DNA from: Didymodactylos carnosus | Taxonomy: Eukaryota > Rotifera > Eurotatoria > Philodinida > Philodinidae | Direction of reading: 5' to 3' | NCBI GenBank assembly: GCA_905250885.1 | Contig: CAJNOQ010000076.1 | Coordinates: forward strand, 17,604 to 81,603 | DNA length: 64,000 bases | Shown: positions 1 through 12,238 of the stretch, in pieces | Position numbering within the stretch: position 1 is the stretch's first letter | How the letters are laid out: every line of letters begins with the position of its first letter | Notes under the pieces: generated by a model | What the model was told of the DNA's origin: nothing | Databases searched by the model: none | Seen by the model: only the letters and a program-made list of their open reading frames with translations | Program-made: the position numbers and the translations under genes

Positions 1-1750
1 TTACAGAAAGATTTTTATAGTTCAGGAGGATCAAATGTGGAATCGAAGTATCTCTCAAGGTGTATTCGTTGTCACACTTTTTAACGTGCAGAAAGCTAAT
101 CCTAAAGCAGATACAAACAATGTCTTGCCCTTGCTGGAATTAGTCTAATACCTGGTGAAATTTCAGGCCAGCTTAGCAAACAAATCAAAAACATTCGAGC
201 AAGGAACACTTAAGTAGTTCTTATAAAAGAATTTCTGATGCATACGGAGCTCTAGATCCTTCCGATATTACTAATTCTCGACAGCGTTTCTAACGATTGG
301 TGATCCAAGCGTGAGCAAAGTGGTCTTGCACTTCGAAAAGTCGATTTCCATTGTGTTTTTAACAGAGATAACGTCAAAAATACGGCATTAAAATATGGGA
401 AACCACTTTACGTTTTGGATAAGTACCTAGCAACATATAATTCGTTCGTTTTAAATTCTGTTCAAGATACTGAGACGTCTGGTCAAAGCTAGGCTTGCAT
501 AAATCGCTACTATCAACGTGAAATTTGGAAATTTTACAGCGATATTAGAGATTCAAGTGGATAAAAAAATGTGGGTAAAAATTTTAGGATGCCTAGTTTT
601 GACCGACAGGTCTAACTTATATCGATTCATTATTTAATTCTCTTTTCCTCTTTTATCTACTTTTTGGACGGTTTCTCATATTTCATGGACTAACCAATCA
701 AAAAATATTTTCCTTTTTTGAATAGAAAATTGAAGTTGCTGCGGAGTGGGCGGCAGTCAGGAATTCGATTACTGATGACTAATAAGCAGATGACCGCAGC
801 TTATATAACGAGGATCTTGGATGCTTTTCAGATGTTCTTGTCTTGATCACTGGCTTTAAAATTCTCAAGCTATTTTTCTTATTGTAAGTTCGAAGAGCGC
901 GGGGGAACGTGGCAGTGAATAATCATCGACTGAAATCATTTTTTATCGGTCATATGATTAAGCATACGTAGTGCGGGTGGATATTTTTGTCGCTTATGAA
1001 AGCTGCGCGAAGATATTTATTTTTCATAAACCATACTATAAATAGGTTTCATATATTCAGAGATTCAACTGATACAGTGCATCCATGTAAACAAAATGTT
1101 ACTAGCGCTCTGAAAAATGAATGTTCACTTTGCGTTGCACCTTGAAAAACAGTGTATACCATACACATTTTGAAATTTTGACTTACACTTTGCTACTTTT
1201 GTTTTTTTGAATTTTAAACTGTTCTTATTACTACACCTTAATCATTTCTATTTTAGAGAACTAGTAGACGATAGTGATTTTTGTCATTTTATACTTCTGT
1301 TTAGAGAAACACTGATAATAGTAGTGAAAATTCTTTATCTATCACATTTCACTGACAGTCTTAGGATTTATAACTTTTTGTCAAAAGACAGTTTGTTGCC
1401 TGAAAGTTTCGTGTAGAAACACTGTGTATTGTACCTGTGTTTCTCTGTTTACAGTATCTACTTTTATATACATGTCTTGTATCTTAATTTGGTTTCTTCT
1501 GTATATGATTGATGTTTCCGTTTTTGAAAATTTAAGCAGATCAATTAAACTTGCAAGATACCAAATTAAGATACGAGATATGCATATAAAAACAGCTTAG
1601 CTGTATCTGATTCTCTCATTTTGCATCGGCTATACGTTCGTTTAGCTTTTGAAGAAAAAATGAAACATTTAAAAATCTATTATTATGTTAATAACTCTGC
1701 TGCTTAGAGAGTCATCATCTGTGAACATCTGACGAAATATTTTCGTTCTT
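1..1750. other. Gene-free stretch with decayed coding-like segment and a small palindrome
   Basis: No intact gene is seen. On the + strand, roughly 330-550 reads as short open stretches broken by stop codons, with protein-like composition, so it may be an old retroelement or pseudogene remnant. I cannot assign a family. A 69-codon open frame at 1207-1416 is T-rich and looks like chance. An imperfect palindrome with arms near 1462-1493 and 1560-1592 lies shortly upstream of the first myosin light chain gene. Confidence 0.4.
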
Positions 1751-1778
1751 TTAGTATTAAGATATTAAAAATAAAGAG

Positions 1779-2408
1779 ATGGCATCATCGAGGAAAGCTA
1801 AACCAAAAAAGCGTCAACAGCGCGCAACATCAAACATCTTTGCTATGTTTGATCAATCGCAAATTCAAGAATACAAAGAGGCATTTAACATAATTGATCA
1901 TGATCGCGATGGTTTTATCGACGGCAACGATTTGAAAGATATGTTTGCATCCCTAGGTATGATCAGTCGAATATTATTTGTAACACTTTTACTAATCAAA
2001 TACTCTGTTTTTTCTTTTCAGGTAAAGTAGTTACTGATGCGGAAATTGATGCAATGATACGAGAAGCACCTGGCGATATTAATTTTACGATGTTTCTCAC
2101 ATTATTCGGTGAAAAATTAACTGGTACAGATCCAGAGGATGTTATTAAAAATGCTTTTGCCTGTTTCGATGAAGACGGCAATGGTAAGTATTTGTTCAAG
2201 ACCGTCTCTAAAAACAATATGTAACGTCGTTTTTTTTATAGGTAAAATTTCAGAAGAACGTTTACGTGAACTATTGATGACAATTGGTGATCGTTACACC
2301 GAAGATGAAGTCGATGAATTATTTAAAGAAGCCCCAATTAAACATGGTCTATTCGATTATCAAGAATTTGTTAAAATACTAAAATATGGACGTAAAGATC
2401 AAGATTAG
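1779..2408 (+). CDS. MRLC: Myosin regulatory light chain, copy 1 (3 exons)
   Basis: Regulatory light chain of non-muscle/smooth-type myosin II, an EF-hand protein that wraps the myosin neck and is switched on by phosphorylation. Exons 1779-1956, 2022-2183 and 2242-2408 join in phase (introns 65 and 58 nt) to give about 168 residues, the usual family size. A basic N-terminus is followed by RATSN, the conserved Thr-Ser site for myosin light chain kinase and Rho kinase. The first EF-hand loop reads [12 protein letters not shown] (about residues 42-53) and is the divalent-cation site of this family. Later segments [25 protein letters not shown] and [11 protein letters not shown] are also typical. 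The start is the ATG at 1779, about 24 bases after a pyrimidine-rich AG (1753-1754) that could be a leader acceptor. It faces a diverged paralog ending at 4994. Family assignment is near certain. Confidence 0.96.
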
Positions 2409-4993
2409 ATGATTTTAATTATGTCTCTTTCTTATGTTACTAATAACCAAAAAATAAATGATGCCTAAATACAAAAATGATTAAATGAAACAAAGAAAAT
2501 CTTTTGCCAATTTATGTAACATTCCTCTTAGATTATGGTTTGTTTCTATTTTGTTTTTTATGCCTTGTTTCTTTTTTTTAATTATGTATCGCATCCATAT
2601 TTGCCATCTATCGTACATTGTAATAACATTCAGATATTTTATACGACTCTTTGCTCGATTTTTCAGCCGAATAATTAATGAAGATAGGATACTACCACGA
2701 TTTGCGACGGAGAAGAGATTTTTTGTTCCAGTTCATTCTATATCATTTTTTATTTGTTTCTGAATGTGATGTATCTTTTTTCTTTGGATAAAAATAAGCA
2801 GATATTAAATTTTATACTAAAGTTTTTTTCCTGCCTGAAAGTGCTTTTTGAAATGTTTTTTTTTTTTGCTATGATAAAAAGTAAGATGTTTATACTGTTG
2901 CTCGCCAAAGAACTATTAAATTTGCAATATAGAACTGTTGATAGAAACCTCTCATCAATACAATTACCTAATCGTAACTCAATATAGCATCAACATTTTT
3001 TTCACTCTACGAAACTTGTACTTTTCGAATCAATCATATCTTAACTGTTACGTCAGCAGCATACACCGTTCGTTTTCTTATTTTATCAATGAATGCACCC
3101 ACGCGCGCATATCTATCTTAAATTTTTGTTTTCTATTTTCGTATTTGGTAATGGCGTTTTTCTTAGCTATGTATACGCTTTTATTATACACTGAATTTTA
3201 TGGATTCAAGATAAACATTCAAAGAATAATAGGATTTAGAATGCTTCTGAGAACATGTGTTATGCAATTTTGTACAGTTATATCACATTATCTCGCTGTA
3301 CTGGATGTTTATAAATGTCTACGATTTGCATATACAACATATAGTGTCAAAATTTACATAAAACTTTCTACATTTACTTTCTTTAATGATTACAAATGTC
3401 TTCAGCGAATCACTCAATATGTCAGAGTCGATCAAGCGTTACAAATAATTTTAAAAAATGTTTCATTACCTTTTCATTTTTCGTCGATAAATCTTCGGAC
3501 GCTGTTCCATATGTTATTGCGCAATGTAGAAGGGGACTTAACCTATTTCACTGGAAATGATCGTAAAAACTGAGTAGACAACGTTTGTCGGCAGAGTGCT
3601 TTTGTTTAAAATAAACTTGAAAGGAAACAGCAACTAATAAGAGAATGTTATAGATCGAGACTTATCTGTAATGCTGATTTAAATGATTCGCAATAAGATT
3701 TGTAAAAGCCGCTCAAGAAGAAACATCAGTGTAGTCAGAATCTCATGTAATTTCCACATATGATCAACCACTCTTCAGAACACCGAAAATGCAAGCAATA
3801 TGTTTATACACCCTAGTGATTACAAGTTGAGCAAGGACGTATGACTACCTCGATGTTAACAAATTACCTTTAACTACGGGTTACTTAAATCAGCTACGGA
3901 CAAGTTCCGATCTGCATGTAATATTGTAGCTCGGGTATTTCTTTTAAGTTAGCTCTAAACAAAAACATTCTGTTCACAAACGCGTTTCAAAGATCAAAAT
4001 TTACTCAAAGATGGAAATAAAATAAATAAACACATGGAAATAGACGATATGAGGTACGTCTTTATGCCTTTTCGCACGTCTGGTAAGTGATCAGAGAGCG
4101 TGTGTAGGACGCTCACGCAATAGGACGGCAGAACTCTGTATCAAGCTAGCCTTCTGACCAAAGCTGCAGCCTGCCAACCGTAGGAAAGATATCGGACTGT
4201 TGATACTGACACGTGTCGGTATACTACACTGATAACAGTAGCAGTAAGACAGATTCTTTCTTTCAACAACTTATAGATCAATATTGAATAGATAAAAAGG
4301 ACAATAAAATGGCAAAAGAGAAAAAATATGTTTGTTCGATCTAAATTGAAACCTCTGTAAAACAGTGTAACGAAAGATATAGTTCTCTCACTTCTAAAGG
4401 AGACATAACATATAGATTTCAGACGTATTAATCGTAAGTTTAGAAAACACACACTGTGATCAGCCATGTTTAATATCAAGTGCATATATAGCACAAGAGC
4501 AAAAATGTATGAGAATGAATAACGTATATGAGATAAACAGATAAGCACATGTGCTTAATTTTTATATCAGTTTCAACAAAATAGATCTGACTTCGATTGA
4601 AATACAAATTCTATATTGCATGAAGCACTGCAGTGCTGAACAATATGTTCTTTTAACAGTTTGATTTTAATAAAATAAAAAAAGAACTCTAGTCAATTTG
4701 ATAGAATTAGAGTGTTTTCAGTGAAAAAGATTTACTGCAGTAGAAGTTATAAAAAAGTAATCGAAGAGTCCCATTATCGTTTTAAACGTGGATTTTATGT
4801 CACTACAAAACTTCGAGAAACAGAAAACGTTTTTAACCAAAAGAAAATGGGAAAAAAGGTATTGGTCGATTGAGACAAAAATCCGAGTTTAAAAGAGTCT
4901 TAAAGGACTTAAAAGTTACATGCATATAAAATCGATTGTGAAAAATTAAGATATTGCTAAAGAAAAATGGATTGTCTTCAGTCCTTGCCCCTA
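2409..4993. other. Intergenic DNA between two convergent myosin light chain genes
   Basis: It holds the 3' flanks of both light chain genes, with AATAAA-like signals soon after 2408. No recognisable gene is present. A 211-codon open frame on the + strand (2938-3573) is unusually long for DNA this AT-rich. It is very rich in Phe, Tyr, Ile and Leu and resembles no family I know. The strand is T-rich here, which lowers stop frequency. A 135-codon frame on the minus strand (4141-4548) has the same character and is within chance. Confidence 0.4.
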
Positions 4994-5765
4994 TCAGCGT
5001 TCTGCTTCTGGATTATTAATTTTCGAACCTTGTGTTAAACATTTGATGAACTCATTATAATCGAATAAATCGTTTTCTATCGGTGCATTACGAAATAGCT
5101 CTTCGATCTATTAAGAGAAAAGTATTTCAATCATGAAATCATAGCACACAACATCTATTAAAACATACCTCGTCTTCCGTATAACGATCACCATAATTCG
5201 TTAGTGCTTCGCGTAAATTGGAGAATGAAACTTTACCTACGGATTAGAATTCAATATTTGTTTTAAAATTGAAATGAAATCATTCACATACCTGTAAATA
5301 TGCCAGTATCGAAAATCGAAAATGCATTTTTCAACACATTAGATGGATCTGTTCCCATTAACTTTTGACCAAACAGCATTAGAAAAGTAACAAAATTAAT
5401 TTCACCTTAATTAAAATAAAGTAAAATAGTCAGTTATACGAGAAATAGCCAATAAGATTTACACGGTGCTTCATTTAACATTTGTTCAATATCGGTGTTT
5501 GACACATTCTGTCCTAAAATTTAGTGTGTGTGTGTGTGAGAGGTTTCTATAACTTATGTGTGAAATAATCGTTACCTAACGATGTAAACATATCACTTAA
5601 ATCTGCTGAACTAATAAAACCATCATGATCTTGATCAATTACTGAAAATGCTTCTTTAAATTCTTTAATTTGATCTTCGTTAAAAAGCGAAAAATAATTT
5701 ATTGTTGTTGCTCGTCTCGTTACCGGTTGTACTTTTTTCTGTTGACGTTGAAGCCGTGAAGCCAT
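4994..5765 (-). CDS. MRLC: Myosin regulatory light chain, diverged copy 2 (5 exons)
   Basis: Second, more diverged regulatory light chain. Exons on the minus strand are 5576-5765, 5463-5513, 5292-5405, 5169-5236 and 4994-5107; they join in frame to about 178 residues. The start is the ATG at 5765 (MASRLQ), not the upstream in-frame ATG at 5798, because the paralog aligns from MAS. The kinase site is RRATTIN: the usual Ser after Thr is replaced by Thr. The first EF-hand loop reads [12 protein letters not shown]. The conserved APG before INF is APC here, next to an exon junction whose donor I placed after CCGT because the alternative gives a stop. It has two more introns than copy 1 (5406-5462 and 5108-5168). 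The C-terminal tail NNPEAER is longer. It is convergent with copy 1. The family is clear; isoform identity is not. Confidence 0.93.
5523..5538. repeat. (TG)n microsatellite
   Basis: A short uninterrupted TG run lies inside the first intron of the minus-strand myosin light chain gene. Confidence 0.8.
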
Positions 5766-8700
5766 CTTTTCAAACTCAAACAAGACATAGTTTATCATTA
5801 ACTGTTTCCAAAATAGTTTTATAAATATCTTCTACTTACTATTTTACAGTGTTATGGTTTTTTTACAAGTTTAATATGAGTGTTAATATGTACATTAGTT
5901 TGATATTAAACACAAGATCAATTAAGAATACTGATAGATAAATATAAACACGCTCAAACATTTTTCATATTAAATTCCATCATGACTCTTTTCTCTGAAA
6001 ATTTCTTGGCCAAAACATGTTAGCAACGCTAATTATTTCTTGTAAAAATACCAAAATATATTCGATCGAATTGTATTCAAACAACGTTTTTACATACTCA
6101 TTCTTTTCAGGATAAAACATAGATTGATGTGCGATTTGAGTGAATTTCTATAACATCATCCTAGAGAGATATTCAATTTTTGATGAAGATGATTTCAAAA
6201 ATAATTTGCAAAACACAATTAGATGTTTAAGAATTTGCATTTATTAAACTTATGAATTAGTAATTTTTTTCTCTTCTATAAGAAAGATGGCTACACATTT
6301 GAGATTTATCTCCATTTCGAAGAATTTGTCTTCTGATTATCTCCAATAAACCTTCAGCCGTTTACTATATTTTTATTTTCAGAATTTATTCTACATAGAC
6401 GAAATACGACAAATAAATATGGATTATTATTAAGTAAATCTTTCGGACTAGTTGTTATATTAATGTGATACGTTCAACATCGTGAATACATAATCATCAA
6501 GTACATGAAATATCATCTAACTAGCTCTTTCTCCATACTTTGATTACTAATTACTAACCTTCTTTCTTTCCGGTGAGGTCAAAAAGTCAAACATTAATAA
6601 ATGATCAATGGTCATCCAGAATACATCATAGTGCTCCTCTCATATTCCTGAATCTAAAAATTGGCTCCATTTTATTTATCGAGTATTTTGTGCGACAGAG
6701 AATAAAAAGGACAAAACATATTCATGATACAAGAACGCCATTTAATTGTTATTAAGCAAAACGAACACATTCAAAAAATAAAAACGCATTAGATTATGTT
6801 AAAATACCAGAAACAGGATATTGTTTGTTTTTTCGTGAAAAAAAGCGTATTAAAATGGGTTTTGTCAGCGAGAACATCTTTGAACGCGTTGCCGACTGTG
6901 GAACGCAAAAAACGGAGCAGAATTTCTTGAACACGTTTTCTTCCGTTGTTGAATTCGGAACGGCAATAAATGCGTTTCTCTTGGTGGGTGAAGAAACACA
7001 TGAAAAAGAACTTGAAAATAAAAATGAAAATAAACATGTGTTTATGTTCTACAATCAGAAATGGAAGGAAAACAACGAGAAGAAAAAAAATGCGCGTTTT
7101 GCTGTTCTTTTTCGCAAAGGCGTTTAAAAAACGCTTTTTTACGCAGGAAAATGCGCGGGAACGTTTTTCATACCGGGGAGCGAAGAAAACGCTGTTTCCC
7201 TTTAGCTCGAAATAGTAGCTCCAAGCAGAGACTGTCTACGTCAATTCGCATTCCTTGGAGCCAGGATTATTTGAAGCTAAAAGGAAACAACGGAAGAAAA
7301 ACGAAAAACCATATCGAAACGCGTTATTTTGCATTTTATTTTATAAGAATTTTCGTGTCCTTTCTAAATGAAACATCGAAAATACCCAGATCCAAGCTCC
7401 CAGGCGGTAAACGACAGTACCCTTAAAATACGATGACATACGACAGTCGTATGCGTGGTGTGTTATGTGTATGTCAAATTACTATACTCATACTGTTTAC
7501 TGTCGTATCCAACATTGTACACGATAGTTTACGGCAGTCGTCATCATGGACCTGAGTAAATACGTTTTTTTCTTTCGTTATCCTTGTTTCCTGATAGAAA
7601 GCGTTTATTTCTATTTTTTAGTCTTTTTTACAAAAAAATACAATTAAACGCGCTTGTTTGAATTCGAATTTTTGAACGCGTTCGGTGTTCTCAAAAGTAC
7701 CTAAAAATGCAGCAATGGGTTACGAGTAAATAGTCACGTTTGAATTGATCATTTATTGGTTTTTTTGCGTAATAAAAAATATTTGTATTAACACTTCCAA
7801 TATTTGCAATAGTAGTTGAAGAAAAATTAACAACAGAAATATCGAAAGTTGGATTTCACTCAATTGCGTCAAGATAGGTTACCGATAAAGTTCAAGAGTG
7901 CTATGTTTCAAGAATCGGCTCAGATGACACTTAAGACAGAATATATATGATTTGCGCTTTTTCTTTTGTTTTCGGTCTCTGTGTACTATGCGACATCTGC
8001 TCACCTATATGAAGGAAATGATGGAAGGCACAAGTGCAATGTAAATGATACGACGTTATTGTACGATATTTTCTCGGTAGCTTATTTTGATGCAAAAATT
8101 GTTCTAGATTATCCTTGAGGAAAAAAGCCATTTGATCGACTGAAGTTAAGCACAAGTTTTGTAGCATTGTTTCAGTGCGTCGTCTCTCTCCGCGTTTTTA
8201 TCATTTGCATTTTTGCGAAGATTTTGTGGTAAACAAGTGAAGTCAAATTAGAACAGACTTTCGTGGCTAAGGCTAATTTTTTTTGAAAGTTTCAAAAACT
8301 ACATACAATGCAAACCTCTAGAGGACCGAATTTTGTGGACTTTATATGGATGCTGAAATGACGCCAGAAGCAAGTGATGCTAGATTATTTTGACTTGTTA
8401 GTCGCGTTTTATCCTAATATAAATCAGACCTTTAAGTTATGTTACATCACACCTGTCAGTTAATATTTCTCTGAGTCGACAGAACAACTGAAACAAACAG
8501 AGGCTCATTGCTTTTCACTAGATCATTTTCTTCTTTTGAGCTAGTCTCTTGTTTCCAGTTAGTCTTAATTGTAACGCCTTCAAAAATATATGGATAACAT
8601 ATTTAAGAACTGTATACGTATGAAGGTTTTTTATGTGTTTTAATCACTGACGTTTCCAAAAGCTGCAAAATAACTAATTGTCTTATGATATCTCAGTGTA

Positions 8701-9743
8701 AGAACTGCTTGTTCACTATTGCAAAATGTTGACAATGATTAAATGGTCTATCACCACTTCATTATTAGCGTATGATCTTATCTACATATGTCCTTCACCT
8801 AAGCTTTGCGTGATAGCTGAACAAATAGGCATTCTGGAAAAAAAGTGGTTGGAATTCTTACATAAGCTCAGTTTATTCTTCGTTTATTATTAGATTCGAC
8901 TTTTATTGATTTCGTAACTTTCGATAGTTTAACGCTAATAATTTTTCCGTTAATTCATTTCAGTTTTTCCGATCTTCGAAGGTCTTGAGCCTTTCTTTCT
9001 AGACATATTGCTTTGTCCGTCATTCATTCTCAGCTATCTTTGATCGCAGAAATTCTAGGAAAAGATAGTTCGGTCGTTCAACAACTGTAGATCAACAATC
9101 TAAGTCATTTGTTTTTTAGGTGCTTTAATTCATCTGTGATGAGTCGGTAAACATAAGTATGTTTTCAAAAATTTGGCCGTTTTTTTCAGTGCCACAAATA
9201 ATCTTTGCTAGTTGTCATGCCTCAGTATATGGAGTATATACAGTTTATTCTGCGCTAGTCTAAATGTCCTAACTGATTATCGTCTATAAAATGGTTAATA
9301 GTCACGCGACACTTAATAGCTTATACATTATAGCATGCACGACATGTTAAGTCACGCCTTGAAGCGATAATCAATCCCTATCCCCATCTATCACACTTCG
9401 TAGCATATTATGTATAGCGTAGTGAGGAAAAGAAAGCTATAAGTGGATGGAGATAAAAGATAGTTGATTTTACTTGTATTGTTCATAGAATTTTAAGGAA
9501 ATGTCACTTTGTTGTGTTTGACGTGCACGTGAGTGTGAGGTACACTGAAAGAGTTTATTTAAATTGAAAAACTTAATATCTATCAACATCTGTATTTTCT
9601 AAAACATAGTACTTTGTTAATTTTCCTCTTTAAAAGATTACTCTGCTGAGTTAAATCTTAGTATACAATTATTGAACTTTAATATGATCCCATTTCTTCT
9701 TAGATTTGTCTATTTCAGAATCTCTATTAGCGTTCATTTTCTT
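5766..9743. other. Gene-free stretch, including a segment rich in AACGC/GCGTT
   Basis: About 4 kb between the second light chain gene and DEK. No spliced gene could be read. Between roughly 6,820 and 7,700 the composition shifts: GCGTT/AACGC words recur many times on both strands, and ACGACAGT-like words recur near 7,410-7,540. This suggests one or more old dispersed repeats. Open frames here (such as 6825-7127, 7061-7426 and minus 7931-8167) have no recognised domain and are treated as non-coding. Confidence 0.4.
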
Positions 9744-12238
9744 ATGACAATCGACGAGAATAACAAAGTTAATGGCAATGAAGTGCCTGAAGGAAAAGAA
9801 GTGAGAAATGTTTATTTTTTAAAAAATGTTTTTCATGGTTAATTTACCATTCATTTTAGGCACCAACAACAAAAGTCAACACACAAAATGATCAAGCAAA
9901 AGATGATACTTTGAAAACTTCCACTGAGACAAATTCTACTGCCACGGTATCTTCGTCTCCCAATAACAACAATACTGATCATATTGAGAATCGAAAGGAA
10001 GAAGAGACATTATTAAAAACCGTTTTGAACGAAACAGCAACAGCTGAACCAGAAACATCGGAAGAACCTGAAAAGAAGAATGGAAAAAATACAAAATCAA
10101 ACAGGAAAAGTTCGTCTAGTCCAAATAAGCGATCAAAATCATCTTCGCCTACAAAATCAAATACTGCATCGCAAGAGAAAGATGACTTGAATCAGACAGA
10201 AGCGTCAAGCAATACTATTAAAGAAGAGGACGAAAATAAAGTTGATTCAGATTCAACACAACCAGCTGAAGTCGATACACGTGCGTATTTTTTGATTTAC
10301 TCTTTTTATTGTATTTTATCTCTTGTTTTTCTTTTTAGCACTTTTTGAGCAACCAATTGTATTAGAAGGCAAAAGACGTCGAACAGCTACTATTCGATTA
10401 GAAATGAACGAACTTACCCCCAAAAAAGAAATTCAAATACCAAAAGTAAAATTAGCAAGCTTTCTCTAATGACTATCTCATTCTTCACCCTTGTCTACAG
10501 GGAAACGGCAAGCCACTAGGTGAAATTGAATATATTAATCATCAAATTACGAATACAAATGGCGAACAATTGGTTTCATTGCAATATATCTGTTTTGGAC
10601 GAAAAGTGGTAAGATGAAATTAGTATTATAAAGATTATAATTGATGATTTTTTAGTGATGAATCTTTTCGTACAGATCTGTATTGAGTTCATCTAAATTG
10701 CGTTCGTATTCAGCAACTAACCATTTGCTTTACTGCATAATCTCTCATTCATGATGTTTTCTTTTGATAGGTTCATGCCAATATGAAAAAAATACTTCGA
10801 ACATTTGCTGGTTTTGATTTCAAAAAAGGAACTCCCGAATATGATCGAACACTGAGTAGATTATTGAAGTACTGTACACATTAGAGTAGAAGATTTCTTC
10901 TGATGATATTAATAATTTTATATTTTTTAGATATAAAAAGCCACAATTGAAAGTAATTCTTGATGTTCTTGGATTGCAACAAAGTGGTAGAAACGAAGAA
11001 CAAGCCGAAAGAATATTGGATTTTCTTGTTGAACCATACGACGAAGGAAAACGTGTAGCAAAAAAAATGTCAAAGCAAAGTTTGTAATTACAAAATGTTT
11101 GATTGAATACGCTATTAAATGTTGCGCTTTTTTAAGGTTCTGCATCGAAGAAACGACGATCTACTGACAGCAGTTTAAAAGTTGCTAGTCGTAAACGTAA
11201 TAATACAGCAACATCTCAAATTATGGATGAATCTGATGCAGATTCGAATGAGAAAGACAATCATACGGAAGACGATGACGGTGGTGATGAAATGGAAGAA
11301 GAAAAAAGTGACACGTACGAGCCAGGCAGAGGTTTGCTATTTTTTAATCATTAACGGGTTGTAGTTATTAGTTTTTTGTTTTTATATTTAGGTAAAAAGA
11401 AATCGTTGCCAAAAAAGAAAGCATCTTCGTCACGTGGTGCAAATACTGTGCCAAAAGATAAAGGTCAAAAACGTAAACGTGGCTGTATGTATACGAGGCT
11501 ATGATTTGTTTTTTCAAATATCTCAAGTTTTTATTTGTTCTAGCACCATCGCCGGCAAAAAAGGATTTGAAAAAAATCAAAAGTGAACCAATCGAAGTAG
11601 ACGAGAAAAAAGTGGCACGTATATCGAAAAACGATGACAAATTAACTCGCGTACTAGAACGCAGTGTTTTAATCGATATAAAACAGGAAAATGATACAGC
11701 AGATGAAGCGAAAGGACCAAGTGTAAACAAATTATATATATCTTTGAAAAATTGTTTTTTACGACCTATTATTTATTCTAGGAAGATTCTCTTCGCTCAA
11801 CTATTAAAAAGATTTTGAATGGAGTCGATTTATCTGGTGTTACAATGAAAAATGTTCTTAAAGACGTAAGAAACAAAACCATTTATGTGCAATTTTCAAT
11901 ATCTGACATATTTTCTATTATAGGTTTATTCACAATATCCCGAGTTTAATTTAACAGAACGAAAAGATTTTATAAAAAATATCGTTAAAGAAGTAAGTAA
12001 CTTTCTTTTAAAAACATTTTTGTCTAGTTCAAACTTTTTCTGTTCTTGATCATCTCGTTGTCATGAGTGTCTAAAATACTTGCAGAACATCTATACATTT
12101 CATTTTTTTGCATTGTTATTGCATAGTTGTTAACATTGTAGTTACTTTTGGCATGCTCGAAATGTTCTTTTAATGCCACTACTAAAATATACATGTACAT
12201 ATAATTTTTTTCCATTCTAGATGATATCAAACACATAA
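9744..12238 (+). CDS. DEK: DEK chromatin-protein homolog (about 12 exons)
   Basis: Homolog of DEK, a nuclear DNA-binding chromatin architecture and histone-chaperone protein. Exons: 9744-9800, 9860-10280, 10339-10445, 10501-10608, 10771-10868, 10931-11079, 11137-11331, 11392-11484, 11544-11722, 11782-11865, 11924-11992 and probably 12221-12238. All phases agree, giving about 525 residues (human DEK is 375). The N-terminal third is a Ser/Glu/Lys-rich disordered region. The SAP-type module follows: GKPLGEIEYINHQI, then KKILRTFAGFDFKKGTPEYD and KKPQLKVILDVLGL. Acidic and Lys-rich linkers (DDDGGDEMEEE, KKKSLPKKK) come next. The end is a DEK_C domain, LRSTIKKILNGVDLSGVTMK and FNLTERKDFIKNIV. The start was chosen as the first ATG after the acceptor-like TTTCAG at 9713-9718. 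The 18-nt last coding exon is the least certain part. Confidence 0.92.

Noticed and set aside
7931-8167. 78-codon minus-strand frame with several His and Cys residues
   Set aside because: The His/Cys spacing fits no zinc-finger pattern I know, and there is no splice context.
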